From Leptospira inadai serovar Lyme str. 10 (GTDB lineage: Bacteria > Spirochaetota > Leptospiria > Leptospirales > Leptospiraceae): DNA of 64,000 bases. The notes under the pieces were generated by a model. It was not told where the DNA came from. It saw nothing but the letters and a program-made list of their open reading frames with translations, and searched no databases. The first letter of the stretch is position 1. The number at the start of each line of letters is the position of its first letter. This document shows, piece after piece, positions 17,608 to 28,941 of the stretch. The position numbers and the translations under genes are program-made. The stretch covers positions 310,001 through 374,000 of the forward strand of contig NZ_AHMM02000015.1 in the NCBI RefSeq assembly GCF_000243675.2, in the 5' to 3' direction.

Positions 17608-19908
17608 TCACACGTTCGCAGGCAGCTCGATCGTAAATCGGCTTCCCTTTCCCAGTTCCGAATAAAAATGAATTTCTCCTCCATGAGCGAGTACGATTCT
17701 TCGGACCACCGCCAACCCTAATCCGGAACCTTTCTGATCTCCGCCGATAAGACCGAACGGTTGAAACAATTTACCTCGCAATTCGGGTTTTATGCCGGGC
17801 CCGTTGTCTTGAAAAATAAAATAAAGCCGATTGTCTTCCCGATCTATGATGACTTGAAAGAATCCACCGGACTGCATGGCCGCGGCCGCATTTCGAGTCA
17901 GATTTAAGACGACTCTACGAAACCTATCCATGTCCATACGAACGAGACCTTCTTCTCGTAAGACGACTTTATACTCGATAGGTATTTCCTTCAATTGATC
18001 GGACAGATCGGTCTCTATGCGCTTAGCTATCTCGGATAAAGTATGCGTTTCCAGACGAACAATAATTCGTTCCCTTGCGAAATCGAGAATGTCCAAGGCC
18101 ATATTTCTCATGTATAAAGCCTCTCTTTCGATCTGTTCGAGAATTCCTCCTGCGGATTGCGGTTCTTGTAAAGCGGTACGAACTTGAATGCCGATGACCT
18201 GACAATGATGATTGATATCGTGAACGATTTCCGATGCGGCTTGACCGATGCTGGCCAGTGCTTCCGCTCGAATCTTATCGATATTATCCAAGACAACGCT
18301 AAGAGATTCGCAAACACCCGTAATGTACAGTTTTTCTCTTTCTAAATCCTCGATCTTTATTCCTTCACATTGTAAAACGCAAAGAATTTCATTTCCTCGA
18401 AGCACTGGAAGACGCAACCGAGTTCCGAGGAGTTCCAATTCGGATAAGGAACTTAGTTCCATATTAACATCCGATAAAGTGGCTTCCGGTAAAGAATTCG
18501 GTTCAGGAAGTAGTCGGATAAATTTCTCCGAATCCGGTTGGAAAAGAAATACGCAATATCCGCTTCTTATATTGAACGCCTCAAGAATTCCGGAGAAAGC
18601 GGTCCAAATCGCGGTTTCCCTAGTGTTCGAACGATTCAAATTTCTAGTAATCGTCAATAGGCTTTCCATTCTCTGACCGAGTCTTTCGCTTAAATTGAAA
18701 GTATTAGCATAGCGAACGGCGAGATAATACGAGTGAGTCAATAAAAAAATGTGTAGCCCAATAGCGAAAAAATATCCGGAATGAATGATAGACGATGTGT
18801 AGAGTATATCGTTTACGTTCGACAAAGTAGAAGCAATCCAACCTATCCAAAGGACGGCAGCACCTGTTTCTTTACGGAGCACGGCTATAAAGTTAATGTA
18901 AAGAAAATAGATCGAACAGCTGAGTAGGACCAAATGATAAATAGTAGCGAATCTGGTAAATATAAGAGGATCTAGAAATAAGACAAGGGCACTGAAAAAT
19001 CCCGAAACGGAGGCAAAAACGCCGAACACGTATCGATTATAGTATTTTTTGAAAAGCGTAAACAAATACCAATGTAAGACCGGCGCTCCCACATAGACCG
19101 ATAAATAGTCGAGTCTCACTAACGATTCCCAGGATAAATCCGGAAGAATCTGCAAAATATAGCGCTGCCCCGTTACCAAGCTTCGGACGGACATTATAAA
19201 ACAAAAAAGGCCTAATTGTAAGAAAGTTAATTCCCTCCGCCGAACGAAGAAAATCAAACAATGATAAACTCCGATCATAAAGATCGAACCTGCGACGAAG
19301 AGTTCCAATGCTATCGAGTTCCGTTGATCCGATAAAAGGGATTCGGCCTTTCCGAAAGAAATTCCTTGCCAGATTCCACCCAACTGATGATGGAAATTGG
19401 AAACGTGAAGAAGTAATTCCGTGTCTCCCGAGGCCTCAAATGGATAAACGGCGGGACGCCATTCGGGGATTTCCTTTTCTCGCGAAGTTCCGACTGTTCC
19501 GTTTTTTCCTACGACATCACCGTTCACAAATAGAATATACGCCGATTCTAAGTCTATTATAGAAACTGCATATAATGAACGCTCTTCGGGTAAAAGTATT
19601 TTTAAACGGTAGCTTGCGTATCCCTGAGAGTTTAAGGCTTGTTGAGCGACGCTTTTTTCATTCCAGAATCCCGGCATCGGAAAATAATCAACGGGGCTCC
19701 GATTTTGGGAGAACGCTGGGACGAACTGATTCCAATAAAATTCCCAGGATCCATTCAATAGTAGAGGAGATGATTCCAGGTTCCGAACTCGCAGATCTAA
19801 AGTTCCGGACTCGATTTTCACCTCATTCGATTTTTCCGAAGAACTAGGGTGAGTCTTACATCCTACGCAAATCGCGATTAGCAGAAAAAAGATAAAGATA
19901 CGGTGCAT
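17608..19908 (-). CDS. 7TMR-DISM sensor histidine kinase
   Basis: The product has 766 residues. A lipoprotein-like signal (AICVGC, Cys17) is followed by a periplasmic 7TMR-DISMED2 domain (about residues 40-185, GSWEFYW). Seven TM helices follow (about 195-400), then a GAF-like region (415-550). The dimerisation helix has His563 in EIVHDINHH, and the HATPase domain has the N box NLTRNAAAAMQ, G1 DNGPGIKP and G2 GSGLGLAVVRR. DISM receptors bind sugars or other small ligands outside. The kinase probably phosphorylates the NarL-type regulator encoded just downstream. The HxxN segment VHDINHH is not the common HELRTPL type. Confidence 0.9.
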   Translation of the reverse strand: MHRIFIFFLLIAICVGCKTHPSSSEKSNEVKIESGTLDLRVRNLESSPLLLNGSWEFYWNQFVPAFSQNRSPVDYFPMPGFWNEKSVAQQALNSQGYASYRLKILLPEERSLYAVSIIDLESAYILFVNGDVVGKNGTVGTSREKEIPEWRPAVYPFEASGDTELLLHVSNFHHQLGGIWQGISFGKAESLLSDQRNSIALELFVAGSIFMIGVYHCLIFFVRRRELTFLQLGLFCFIMSVRSLVTGQRYILQILPDLSWESLVRLDYLSVYVGAPVLHWYLFTLFKKYYNRYVFGVFASVSGFFSALVLFLDPLIFTRFATIYHLVLLSCSIYFLYINFIAVLRKETGAAVLWIGWIASTLSNVNDILYTSSIIHSGYFFAIGLHIFLLTHSYYLAVRYANTFNLSERLGQRMESLLTITRNLNRSNTRETAIWTAFSGILEAFNIRSGYCVFLFQPDSEKFIRLLPEPNSLPEATLSDVNMELSSLSELELLGTRLRLPVLRGNEILCVLQCEGIKIEDLEREKLYITGVCESLSVVLDNIDKIRAEALASIGQAASEIVHDINHHCQVIGIQVRTALQEPQSAGGILEQIEREALYMRNMALDILDFARERIIVRLETHTLSEIAKRIETDLSDQLKEIPIEYKVVLREEGLVRMDMDRFRRVVLNLTRNAAAAMQSGGFFQVIIDREDNRLYFIFQDNGPGIKPELRGKLFQPFGLIGGDQKGSGLGLAVVRRIVLAHGGEIHFYSELGKGSRFTIELPANV

Positions 19909-20144
19909 CGTCGGTTTGGATAAATAGGCTCGACTAACACTCTATAACGATTAGGTGCAAAGTCAACCCGCTTATTAAGAGATCAGACGTTCGATGCAAA
20001 AGATAAAATTCAATTTGCACTAATTATTCGACGAGCAATCGTTAATACATACGAATGACACAGTAGAAAGACTAAAGCCAAATTTTTATTTTAAGAACGA
20101 TCGAATATCGATACTTGATTTAAGCATCGATCAGGAAATACAAA

Positions 20145-20909
20145 TCATTCGTTGATGGAAAAAAGATAAAATCCGGATTTTCCCAATTGGGAAACAGTGT
20201 CGCTTTCCGGTATGATCGCAAAACTTTCATCATTGCTGAAAACGGAACCACCCGGTTCCCAAACCGACTGTCCTGTTTGTAACGAGGAAACGGGAATTTT
20301 TTTAGGCTTTTTAGAGATGGCCAAGACCTAACTTCCACTAATCCGCCGTGAACGAAGACAAATACGAATTTTCCTGAATTTGAAAAAATTAAATTCCGAG
20401 CTCCTTTAATAGAATCGAAAGTTTCCTGCTCCGACGAAGATAAATTCGTTTTGACCAGCTTGCCTGTTTCATTACTTAAAATTAAAAGATTTTGATTACT
20501 AGGATCGAATGCGACTCCGTAACGCCCTTTGCCCCGTCAAAGAGAACAAGATTAGTATTAAATTGGACGAACGATCTTTCGTTCGGAAACGTTCCGATTG
20601 AGTGGCCTTTATAAAAACATCCGGATGATTCGCCGCAAATTCCGCGACCGGCGGGGACAAATCAACCGTTTTTCTATACGGAATATCTAAAATACGAAAT
20701 GTAACTTTATTCTTTTCTAATGATTCCCAATTTTCGTTCTTCTGTCCCGCTAAAACGTACCGATTCGCGTCTAATTTCAAAAAGGCATCCGCTCGATTTT
20801 GCACCTTGTAACTTTCTATCTTTTTTAACGATTGAGAAGCGACTTCTCCGGACAGTAGTCCTGTAACCACAATTGTTAAGCGTATTAATATATTCCAAAA
20901 ACTACCCAT
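20145..20909 (-). pseudogene. Beta-propeller-like secreted protein, three frameshifts
   Basis: The start at 20909 gives a signal peptide (MGSFWNILIRLTIVVTGLL) and a repeat-like beta protein up to about ANHPDVF. The sense then moves to another frame (GTFPNERSFVQFNTNLVLFD), then a third (GRYGVAFDPSNQNLLILSNE, VRSWPSLKSLKK). After an A-run near 20302 it moves again (IPVSSLQTGQSVWEPGGSVF to FYLFSINE and a TGA at 20145-20147). Each piece is protein-like and they join into about 250 residues with WD/YVTN-like repeats. Either it is a real pseudogene or the assembly has indel errors. Confidence 0.7.
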
Positions 20910-21107
20910 CGTATTCCCCAGCCGACAAAAATCGATCGCTCAAGAAATAAACGTGTCGTCCGGATAGGGCAAAAATTTATTCGGATTTATAAATTATATT
21001 TCCTGCTAATCCGCACTCGGAACATATTACATATTTCGTTTGACAAACCGGTTAATCCAATTAGGCCTTTAAATTCGCGGATTCATTTCGTCAAAGGGGT
21101 AGAAAAC

Positions 21108-21536
21108 ATGCCGGACATTTTTCACAGAGTTGGAATCGCCTCGCCGATTCAAAAAGTATTCGAAGGTATTTCGAGTATCGACGGATTACGTCATTGGTGG
21201 GTATCGGATACGAAGGGAAATTCCGAATTAAACGAGACGATTCTCTTCGGGTTTACTGACATGAAGGTAGTCGAGTTGCTGCCTTACGAATCGATAAAAT
21301 GGAGGTGCATTCGGGGACCGGAAGAGTGGTTGGATACCGAGGTTAAGTTTAAGCTGGAATATAAGGAAAACCAGACATTCGTAATTTTTACCCACGCGAA
21401 TTGGAAGAATCCGGTCGAGTTTATGCATCATTGCAGCACCAAATGGGCCACTTTTCTCTTAAGTCTTAAATACTGGTTGGAACGAGACGAAGGTCGTCCC
21501 GCTCCTTACGACGTTAAAATACATATAGGCGATTGA
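21108..21536 (+). CDS. AHSA1/SRPBCC-domain protein
   Basis: This 142-residue protein covers one START-like helix-grip domain of the AHSA1 type. The N-terminal strand (FHRVGIASPIQKVFEGIS) leads into HWWVSDTKGNSE. A central VVELLPYESIKWRC and FVIFTHANWKNPVEFMHHCSTKWATFLLSLK follow, the latter being the long C-terminal helix that closes the cavity. Such domains bind hydrophobic ligands or act as Hsp90-activator relatives. It is monocistronic, with AAAGGGGTAG ahead of the ATG as ribosome-binding site. The specific ligand is unknown. Confidence 0.82.
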   Translation: MPDIFHRVGIASPIQKVFEGISSIDGLRHWWVSDTKGNSELNETILFGFTDMKVVELLPYESIKWRCIRGPEEWLDTEVKFKLEYKENQTFVIFTHANWKNPVEFMHHCSTKWATFLLSLKYWLERDEGRPAPYDVKIHIGD

Positions 21537-21651
21537 AGTTTTCCGTAATATTCGTTAAGATCCTTTTGCGATATTACATTTTTTTCAAGGACGCATAATT
21601 AGTCGGGAAAAACGAATTGAAAGATCTTAATTAAAAAGAGATAATTATTGC

Positions 21652-23388
21652 GTGCCGAACCAGTTAAACATCGAGTATGATCGATCCTTAATTTTAGAAG
21701 AGTGGAATCTTCTTGAAAATTGTGTCGAAGACCCCTTATTACTCCTCGATGAGGATTTTAATATTCTAAAATGGAATATATATGCGGACCGGAAATTTAA
21801 AAATCTCGGAGAATCCGTACGATTTGAGACCTTGGCTCGAATTATACCCGAATGGGACGGGCGAAACGATTTTTTGTCCTTATCATTTCATGCCGCAATC
21901 CGTTCCAAAAATAGAAACGTGGATTCTTCCACAGGGCTCGTTTCCATTTGGCGGAGTTCTTCGAATCGTAATTTTTATTTTGTGGTATTTGAAGCTCCCG
22001 ACTCGGCTCCTTCCGCGCATAATTCTTTTTCGAAAGGGCGGACATTGTCTTATTCTCGATCCTTTCAGGAATCGGATTTTCAGACCGATCCGATTATTTC
22101 TGGAACTAAATCTTTAACGTTAAATGACGAGTCCATAAAGTCGGATTCGCCCGATAAAGAACAACTTCTCTCTAAGATTTCTATTTTAAACCTTCTCCAG
22201 CAAATCTCGACGGCGGCCAACGAGGCGGACGATGTCGAAGCGCTTTTGCAATTTGCCTTAGATAGAATTTGTCTGATATCGGGCTGGAAACTTGGTCGGG
22301 TTTATCTGTGGTCCTCCGAAACGGAGATGCTCGAGTTAGCACCGATTTGGTATATGGAGGAAGAGGCTGCTCTCAAGGCATTAAAGTTGGAATTGGAAAA
22401 ACAGATTCATTCTATTGCCTCGGGAATCGCGATGCGGGTAATAAGGGAACGAAAAGTAATTTGGATCGAGGATATTCGTTCCGAGTTCACGACTTTGCAG
22501 CAGGACTTGGCTCGGAAGGCCGGCATTTCTTTTTGTTGTTCGATTCCTCTTTTTGTTCGCGAAACGATCGTAGGCGTTTTGGAATTTTTTTCCGGTCCTG
22601 AAGTACCGGAGCCCTCCTTCTTGGAAGCCTTACGGCATATCGGTTCTCAAATCGGACGAGTTTTTGAAAGAACGTACGCCGAAAACTATCTTCGCAATTC
22701 AAGGGAAGAATTACGAGCCTTGGCCGCTCGCTTGCAAAGGGTGCGGGAAGAAGAAAGAGTTCGAATCGCTCGCGAAATTCACGACGAGTTAGGGCAATTA
22801 TTGACCGTCTTAAAAATCGACCTTTCTTTATTGCGTAAAAAGAAGAACGATATAGTCCATAACGAAGAAAGGCTAATGGATGAAATAAATTCAATGAACA
22901 AGATCGCGGATTCGGCGATTCAATCGGTGCAAAGAATCGCCACCGAACTTCGCCCCTTAATCCTCGACGATCTTGGTTTGTTGGAAGGTATAGAATGGTA
23001 CGTAAAGGACTTTCAAAATCGTTCGGGGATTATCTGCAGTATCTCCATCGAAGTCGATGTCCCGCTTAGTACCAGTGCGGAAAGCGCTACGGCTATTTTT
23101 CGGATTCTTCAAGAAACACTCACGAACGTGATTAGACATTCACAGGCGACGATTGTAGACGTGTCGTTAAGCCAAAATGCATCGAACCTACGATTATCCG
23201 TGCATGATAACGGGGTAGGAATTCCTACCGACAAGATTTCAAATTCTAAATCCTTAGGTTTGATCGGCATGAGGGAAAGAGCCACGGTTTTAGGAGGGGA
23301 ACTGACTATCGAAAATAATAATTCCAAAGGAACTACCGTGACGGTAAGAATTCCGCGCGGAGAAACATTAAAAACGGCATTTCCATGA
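21652..23388 (+). CDS. NarX-type sensor histidine kinase (GAF, HisKA_3)
   Basis: The 578-residue product starts at GTG 21652 and has no TM segment, so it is cytoplasmic. An N-terminal PAS-like part (about 20-125) comes first, then a linker and a GAF domain (about 185-325). HisKA_3 follows with His377 in IAREIHDELGQLL, and then HATPase (EILQETLTNVIRH-type N box, DNGVGIP, GLIGMRERA). HisKA_3 kinases usually pair with NarL-type regulators. The next gene is exactly that and overlaps it by 4 bases (ATGA), so the two are translationally coupled. Confidence 0.92.
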   Translation: MPNQLNIEYDRSLILEEWNLLENCVEDPLLLLDEDFNILKWNIYADRKFKNLGESVRFETLARIIPEWDGRNDFLSLSFHAAIRSKNRNVDSSTGLVSIWRSSSNRNFYFVVFEAPDSAPSAHNSFSKGRTLSYSRSFQESDFQTDPIISGTKSLTLNDESIKSDSPDKEQLLSKISILNLLQQISTAANEADDVEALLQFALDRICLISGWKLGRVYLWSSETEMLELAPIWYMEEEAALKALKLELEKQIHSIASGIAMRVIRERKVIWIEDIRSEFTTLQQDLARKAGISFCCSIPLFVRETIVGVLEFFSGPEVPEPSFLEALRHIGSQIGRVFERTYAENYLRNSREELRALAARLQRVREEERVRIAREIHDELGQLLTVLKIDLSLLRKKKNDIVHNEERLMDEINSMNKIADSAIQSVQRIATELRPLILDDLGLLEGIEWYVKDFQNRSGIICSISIEVDVPLSTSAESATAIFRILQETLTNVIRHSQATIVDVSLSQNASNLRLSVHDNGVGIPTDKISNSKSLGLIGMRERATVLGGELTIENNNSKGTTVTVRIPRGETLKTAFP

Positions 23389-24017
23389 TTGATACTATTC
23401 TTGCGGACGATCACATATTGATAAGAGAAGGCCTTAAAAAAATCCTGGTCGGAGAACAGGATATTAACGTCGTATATGAAGCCGAAAACGGAAAGCAGGT
23501 ACTAGAGTTTCTCGCCGATCGTACTGCGGATATACTCATTCTGGATCTGAATATGCCGCTTATGAACGGTATGGAGACCGTTAAATACGTTCACAAATCC
23601 TTTCCGAATATGCGAATCTTGGTCTTAAGCATGTATTCGGAAGAACGATTTGCCGTTCGGGCCTTAAAATCGGGGGCGGCCGGCTATATTACGAAAGGCA
23701 GCGCAGGAGACGAATTAATCAGTGCAATTAGAAGAATCGCTTCCGGCCAACGTTACGTAAGTTCCGAAGCGGCGGAAATTCTCGTCAGAGAATTATCCAA
23801 CCCCGTTGACCGTTTATCCCACGAAAATCTTTCAGAACGTGAATTTCAAATTCTTCTACTATTGGCGAAAGGGAGAAATGTTCGAAGCATCTCGCAGGAT
23901 TTAGGCTTGAGCGTAAACACGATCAACACGTATCGATCTCGAATTTTATATAAAATGAATTTAAAATCGACTCAGGAATTGATACGATACGCTTTCGATC
24001 AACAATTGCTCGAATAA
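23385..24017 (+). CDS. NarL/FixJ-type response regulator
   Basis: This 210-residue regulator has a receiver (residues 1-120) with Asp8/Asp9, phospho-acceptor Asp54 in LILDLNMPLMNG, Ser in VLSMYS and Lys in YITKGSAG. A LuxR-type helix-turn-helix follows (LSEREFQILLLLAKG, LGLSVNTINTYRSRILYKM). Its ATG overlaps the stop of the kinase gene (ATGA), which makes the pairing firm. It should act as a transcription factor for targets not visible here. Confidence 0.94.
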   Translation: MIDTILADDHILIREGLKKILVGEQDINVVYEAENGKQVLEFLADRTADILILDLNMPLMNGMETVKYVHKSFPNMRILVLSMYSEERFAVRALKSGAAGYITKGSAGDELISAIRRIASGQRYVSSEAAEILVRELSNPVDRLSHENLSEREFQILLLLAKGRNVRSISQDLGLSVNTINTYRSRILYKMNLKSTQELIRYAFDQQLLE

Positions 24018-24231
24018 AATATCCAACCTTTCCCGTAAGCGTATATTCCAAAATTGAATACATAGGCCTACGCGCCCTTTGTCACATTTTCTGCTACAAA
24101 TTATGATGCCGTTTAACTATAATAATACGATAAATAGCAATATCATTTTTTGTTGTTACTCTTCCATTTACGTTGCATAATTATTACTTTCCGCAATATT
24201 TTTTGCATCTTTAGCACCGGAGTAAACGGCT

Positions 24232-27200
24232 ATGGTTTCCACTAAAACGACTGAAATCCCTGTTAGAGAAGCGCTGGATTTAAAACAATTATTGGAAGTT
24301 TTGTCCGCCTTGAAAAGGGGGGATCTATCCAGACGAATGCCCCTCGACCAAACGGGTATCGCCGGTAAAATATCAGACATTCTTAATGAAATCATAGACC
24401 AAAACGATCGGATGGTAAAGGAATTCGAGCGAATCAGCAACGAAGTCGGACAAGAAGGAAAAATTTCACATCGGATCAGCGCCGTAGCAACGGGTGGCTC
24501 TTGGGCAGCCTGCATGAATTCCGTTAACTCTCTTATAGGCAATTTAGTACAACCGAATACTGAAGTAATGCGCGTAATCGGAGCGGTAGCCGGCGGAGAC
24601 CTTTCGAGAAATATGGCTTTAGAAATCGAAGGACGCCCGTTAAAAGGGGAATTTTTACGTACCGCTAAAATCGTTAATACGATGGTGGATCAATTGAATT
24701 CCTTCGCCTCCGAGGTGACCCGAGTCGCTCGAGAAGTGGGAACCGAAGGAAAACTCGGGGGCCAGGCAGATGTTCGAGGAGTGGCCGGAACCTGGAAAGA
24801 TCTTACGGACAGCGTAAACTTTATGGCCGGAAACCTCACGGGGCAGGTTCGGGATATCGCCGAAGTAACTAAGGCAGTTGCGACCGGTGACTTGTCCAAG
24901 AAAATCACCGTGGATGTAAAGGGTGAGATTCTAGAACTCAAAAACACGATCAACACGATGGTGGATCAGTTGAATTCATTCGCCTCCGAGGTGACCCGAG
25001 TTGCCCGAGAAGTGGGAACGGAAGGAAAACTAGGAGGCCAGGCAGATGTTCGAGGAGTGGCCGGAACCTGGAAGGACCTCACGGACAGTGTGAACTCCAT
25101 GGCTTCCAACCTCACAGGACAGGTTCGGAACATTGCAGAAGTTACAACGGCAGTGGCGACCGGTGACTTGTCCAAGAAGATCACCGTGGATGTAAAGGGT
25201 GAGATTTTAGAACTCAAAAACACGATCAATACGATGGTGGATCAGTTGAATTCATTCGCCTCCGAGGTGACCCGGGTTGCTAGGGAAGTGGGAACGGAAG
25301 GAAAACTAGGAGGCCAGGCAGATGTTCGAGGAGTGGCCGGAACCTGGAAGGACCTCACGGACAGTGTGAACTCCATGGCTTCCAACCTCACAGGACAGGT
25401 TCGGAACATTGCAGAAGTTACGACTGCTGTTGCTCGAGGAGATCTCTCCAAGAAGATCACCGTGGATGTAAAGGGTGAGATTTTAGAACTGAAGGACACG
25501 ATCAATACGATGGTGGACCAGTTGAATTCCTTCGCCTCCGAGGTGACCCGGGTTGCGAGGGAAGTGGGAACGGAAGGAAAACTAGGAGGCCAGGCAGATG
25601 TCCGAGGAGTGGCCGGAACCTGGAAAGATCTCACGGACAGTGTGAACTTCATGGCGAATAATCTCACTACTCAAGTGCGTGGCATCGCCAAGGTGGTAAC
25701 CTCCGTAGCTAACGGAGATTTAAAGAAAAAGTTATATTTGGAAGCGAAGGGGGAAATAGCCGAACTCTCCGATACGATCAACGATATGATCGATACGTTA
25801 GGCCTATTCGGAGATCAAGTTACGACCGTTGCACGGGAGGTGGGAATCGAGGGTAAATTAGGAGGTCAAGCAAGCGTTCCTGGAGCAGCCGGGTTATGGA
25901 GAGATTTAACGGACAATGTGAATCAGTTGGCCAGCAACCTTACCACTCAGGTTCGCGCAATCGCCGAGGTTGCCACGGGTGTGACGAAAGGGGATTTATC
26001 CAGGACGGTTACGGTTAAGGCTGCCGGAGAAGTCGCGGCTCTTTCGGATAATATCAATGAGATGATTCGAAATCTAAGAGAAACGACCAGAATCAATACG
26101 GAACAAGACTGGCTCAAAACGAATCTTGCGAAATTTACAAGATTGTTGCAAGGACAAAGAAACCTAGTAAATGTAAGTAAATTGATCTTATCGGAATTGG
26201 CTCCTCTTGTTTCCGCACAGCACGGAGCTTTTTTCATCACCGAAAACTCGGAGGACGAAACCTCTTTAAAACTCTTGGTAAGCTATGCGTACCAAGAGCG
26301 CCAGAATGTCTCGAATCGATTTAACCCTGGAGAAGGATTGGTAGGCCAGTGTTACCTGGAAAGAAAGAGAATCCTATTAACTCAGGTCCCGGATGATTAC
26401 ATCAAGATCAGCTCGGCGTTAGGAGAATCGGCACCCTCGAATATAGTCGTGCTTCCTGTTCTATTCGAGGGAGAAGTCAAGGCGATCATTGAGTTGGCTT
26501 CCTTTCCGAGTTTTACTCCGATCCATCTGAACTTTTTAGATCAGCTGACCGAGAGTATCGGGATCGTTTTAAATACGATCGCAGCCAGTATGAGAACGGA
26601 AGAACTCCTAATTCAGTCACAGACTTTAACCGAGGAACTACAAGGACGTCAGGAAGAGCTGACTAAAACGAACGAACGATTGGAAGAACAAGCCAAATCA
26701 TTGCAGGCATCCGAAGATCTGCTTAAAGAGCAAAGAGAAGAATTGCAGGACAAAAACGACGAACTGGAAGAGAAAGCTAGACTTCTCGCGAGAAAAAATA
26801 ACGAAGTCGAGCGGAAAAATATGGAGGTGGAGCAGGCCAGACATTCCCTTGAAGAGAAGGCCAGACAGCTCGCCTTAACATCTAGATACAAATCCGAATT
26901 TCTCGCCAATATGTCCCACGAATTACGAACTCCGCTGAACAACATGTTGATCTTATCGAGATTACTATACGATAACGAAAATAATAATCTATCGATGAAA
27001 CAAATCGAATATGCAAGAACGATTCACAGTTCCGGAAACGATCTACTGCAATTGATCAATGACATATTAGATTTATCAAAAATAGAATCCGGAAAAATGA
27101 CGGTCGATTTGGATTCCGTATCATTTCAAGAATTTGCGGATTATCTTGAAAGGTCTTTTCGAGAAACAGCTAGAAATAAGGAGCTTGAATTTCAAGTGGA

Positions 27201-28941
27201 TTTAAACGTCGATCTCCCGGCCAGAATGACTACCGACCTACAAAGGTTGCAGCAGATCTTGAGAAATCTCCTTTCTAATGCATTTAAGTTCACGCATAAG
27301 GGAGGAGTGCGCTTGGTCATTTCTACCGTCAAATCAGGCTGGGGAGGTGATCACCAAATACTCAATCAGGCCAGCTCGGTGATAGCTTTCTCCGTCATAG
27401 ACACCGGGATCGGCATCCCGTTGGAAAAGCAAACTTTGATCTTCGAGGCGTTTCGGCAAGCCGACGGAAGCACGAGTCGCAAATACGGTGGGACAGGTCT
27501 AGGTCTATCGATCAGCAAGGAGATCACGAGATTATTAGGCGGAGAACTCAAACTCACAAGTCAATCGGATACGGGTAGCACATTCACGCTCTATCTCCCG
27601 ATCGAATACATACCGACGGATGAAGTTCAAACCGTTGGAGAGCCGACGGAATGGATTCAGTCCAACCGAATCGGCGATAAGATGAATCCGATAATCTTAC
27701 ATGAATCATTCCCGAAAAATTCCGGCAGAATTCCGAGACGTTTGGTGGAAGACGATCGTTCCAGCTTATCCGGGGATACGATCTTAATTATCGAAGAAGA
27801 GGAATCATTCGCAATGCTGCTTTTAGAGATGGCCCGAAAGAACGGGTTCAAAGGCCTCGTCGCATTGGACGGTAAAACCGGATTTTCTCTCCTCAAGGAT
27901 TTTCCCGTTCAGGCAGTATTGCTCGATCATCAATTACCCGACATGAACGGTTGGCTCATTCTTAATTGGCTAAAAAAGGAACCGAAATTCAGACATATTC
28001 CGGTACAGATAATATCCGAACGTGATGAATGGAGGAGAAGCCTTCGAATGGGAGCTCTCTCACATGTAACCAAGCCGATCGAGTCGAGTATGATTCAGCA
28101 AGTCTTTGATAGGTTCTCAAATTTTAAAAGTAAAACTTCGAGATCGCTGCTGATCATCGACGGAAACGAGGAAATATCAAAGGAACTACGTGAATTACTC
28201 GGCGAGTGCGATTTGAATATAAAGACGACGGAAAACGCAGGTGAAGCATTAGGCTTCTTAATGCAGGATTCTTTCGACTGTATTTACTGTTCGTTTGACC
28301 TACCGGACAGGCCTTTCCACGATTTCGTTCTTGAAATCGACCATATTGGCAAGGAAATAATTCCGATCGTTTTAAACATCGACTCCGAACTGAGTCAAGC
28401 CCAGGAGGCGGAAATTCAAAGTCTAAAGAAAGGTTTTATCCTGAAGGAAGTTGAGTCTCCGGCTTTGGCTGCGGAAGAAATATCGATCTTCCTGCATCAA
28501 CGGATCGAAAACTTAACCCCTCTGCATCAAAAATTGATTCAGGAAACTTTGCATAATGATCAAGCCTTAAAAGGCCGCAAAGTACTGATCGTAGACGATG
28601 ATGTGCGGAATATTTTCGCACTAGCCAGCGTTCTAGAGCGGCATAAAATGAAAATCGAGTATGCGGAGAACGCTCGAGACGGTATCGAACTTTTAAAAAA
28701 GGCCGTGGGCGTGGAAGTCGTGCTAATGGATGTAATGATGCCTGACATGGACGGTTATGAGGCTATGAGATGCATTCGAGCGGATGAGAATTTCGTCGAA
28801 CTTCCTATCGTCGCCCTGACAGCCAAAGCTATGAAAGGGGACCGGGAAAAATGTATCGACGCCGGTGCTACGGATTATATTACAAAGCCGGTCAGCGTCG
28901 ACCAATTGCTTTCGTTACTCCGGGTCCTGCTATGTAGGTGA
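24232..28941 (+). CDS. Multi-HAMP hybrid histidine kinase (Nik1/group III type)
   Basis: The 1569-residue protein has no TM segment. Residues about 20-630 form a HAMP array with a 92-residue period, each unit having a GDLSKK-type and an EGKLGGQ-type HAMP. GDLS/GDLK motifs lie near 31, 122, 219, 311, 403, 495 and 587. A GAF domain follows (about 650-800), then a coiled coil, and HisKA with His896 in [11 protein letters not shown]. HATPase ([12 protein letters not shown]) comes next, then three receivers: Asp1232 (LLDHQLPD), Ser1354 in place of Asp (YCSFDLPD), and Asp1500 ([11 protein letters not shown]). The HAMP array resembles fungal Nik1/Os-1 osmosensors; the signal here is unknown. It heads a four-gene operon. 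Confidence 0.95.
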   Translation: MVSTKTTEIPVREALDLKQLLEVLSALKRGDLSRRMPLDQTGIAGKISDILNEIIDQNDRMVKEFERISNEVGQEGKISHRISAVATGGSWAACMNSVNSLIGNLVQPNTEVMRVIGAVAGGDLSRNMALEIEGRPLKGEFLRTAKIVNTMVDQLNSFASEVTRVAREVGTEGKLGGQADVRGVAGTWKDLTDSVNFMAGNLTGQVRDIAEVTKAVATGDLSKKITVDVKGEILELKNTINTMVDQLNSFASEVTRVAREVGTEGKLGGQADVRGVAGTWKDLTDSVNSMASNLTGQVRNIAEVTTAVATGDLSKKITVDVKGEILELKNTINTMVDQLNSFASEVTRVAREVGTEGKLGGQADVRGVAGTWKDLTDSVNSMASNLTGQVRNIAEVTTAVARGDLSKKITVDVKGEILELKDTINTMVDQLNSFASEVTRVAREVGTEGKLGGQADVRGVAGTWKDLTDSVNFMANNLTTQVRGIAKVVTSVANGDLKKKLYLEAKGEIAELSDTINDMIDTLGLFGDQVTTVAREVGIEGKLGGQASVPGAAGLWRDLTDNVNQLASNLTTQVRAIAEVATGVTKGDLSRTVTVKAAGEVAALSDNINEMIRNLRETTRINTEQDWLKTNLAKFTRLLQGQRNLVNVSKLILSELAPLVSAQHGAFFITENSEDETSLKLLVSYAYQERQNVSNRFNPGEGLVGQCYLERKRILLTQVPDDYIKISSALGESAPSNIVVLPVLFEGEVKAIIELASFPSFTPIHLNFLDQLTESIGIVLNTIAASMRTEELLIQSQTLTEELQGRQEELTKTNERLEEQAKSLQASEDLLKEQREELQDKNDELEEKARLLARKNNEVERKNMEVEQARHSLEEKARQLALTSRYKSEFLANMSHELRTPLNNMLILSRLLYDNENNNLSMKQIEYARTIHSSGNDLLQLINDILDLSKIESGKMTVDLDSVSFQEFADYLERSFRETARNKELEFQVDLNVDLPARMTTDLQRLQQILRNLLSNAFKFTHKGGVRLVISTVKSGWGGDHQILNQASSVIAFSVIDTGIGIPLEKQTLIFEAFRQADGSTSRKYGGTGLGLSISKEITRLLGGELKLTSQSDTGSTFTLYLPIEYIPTDEVQTVGEPTEWIQSNRIGDKMNPIILHESFPKNSGRIPRRLVEDDRSSLSGDTILIIEEEESFAMLLLEMARKNGFKGLVALDGKTGFSLLKDFPVQAVLLDHQLPDMNGWLILNWLKKEPKFRHIPVQIISERDEWRRSLRMGALSHVTKPIESSMIQQVFDRFSNFKSKTSRSLLIIDGNEEISKELRELLGECDLNIKTTENAGEALGFLMQDSFDCIYCSFDLPDRPFHDFVLEIDHIGKEIIPIVLNIDSELSQAQEAEIQSLKKGFILKEVESPALAAEEISIFLHQRIENLTPLHQKLIQETLHNDQALKGRKVLIVDDDVRNIFALASVLERHKMKIEYAENARDGIELLKKAVGVEVVLMDVMMPDMDGYEAMRCIRADENFVELPIVALTAKAMKGDREKCIDAGATDYITKPVSVDQLLSLLRVLLCR
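24685..25788 (+). repeat. 276-bp tandem DNA repeats coding HAMP units
   Basis: Four successive 276-base units start at 24685, 24961, 25237 and 25513, each at the codon after an ACGATG. The next equivalent point is at 25789, again 276 bases on. The first three units are close to identical at the DNA level. The fourth diverges after about 25670. Such direct repeats inside a gene can expand or contract in steps of exactly 92 residues without breaking the frame. They can also collapse in short-read assemblies. Confidence 0.92.

Noticed and set aside
24685..25788. Regular repeats that might be taken for a CRISPR array
   Set aside because: The period is 276 bases, the whole unit is coding, and there are no spacers. 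It is a HAMP-coding tandem repeat.
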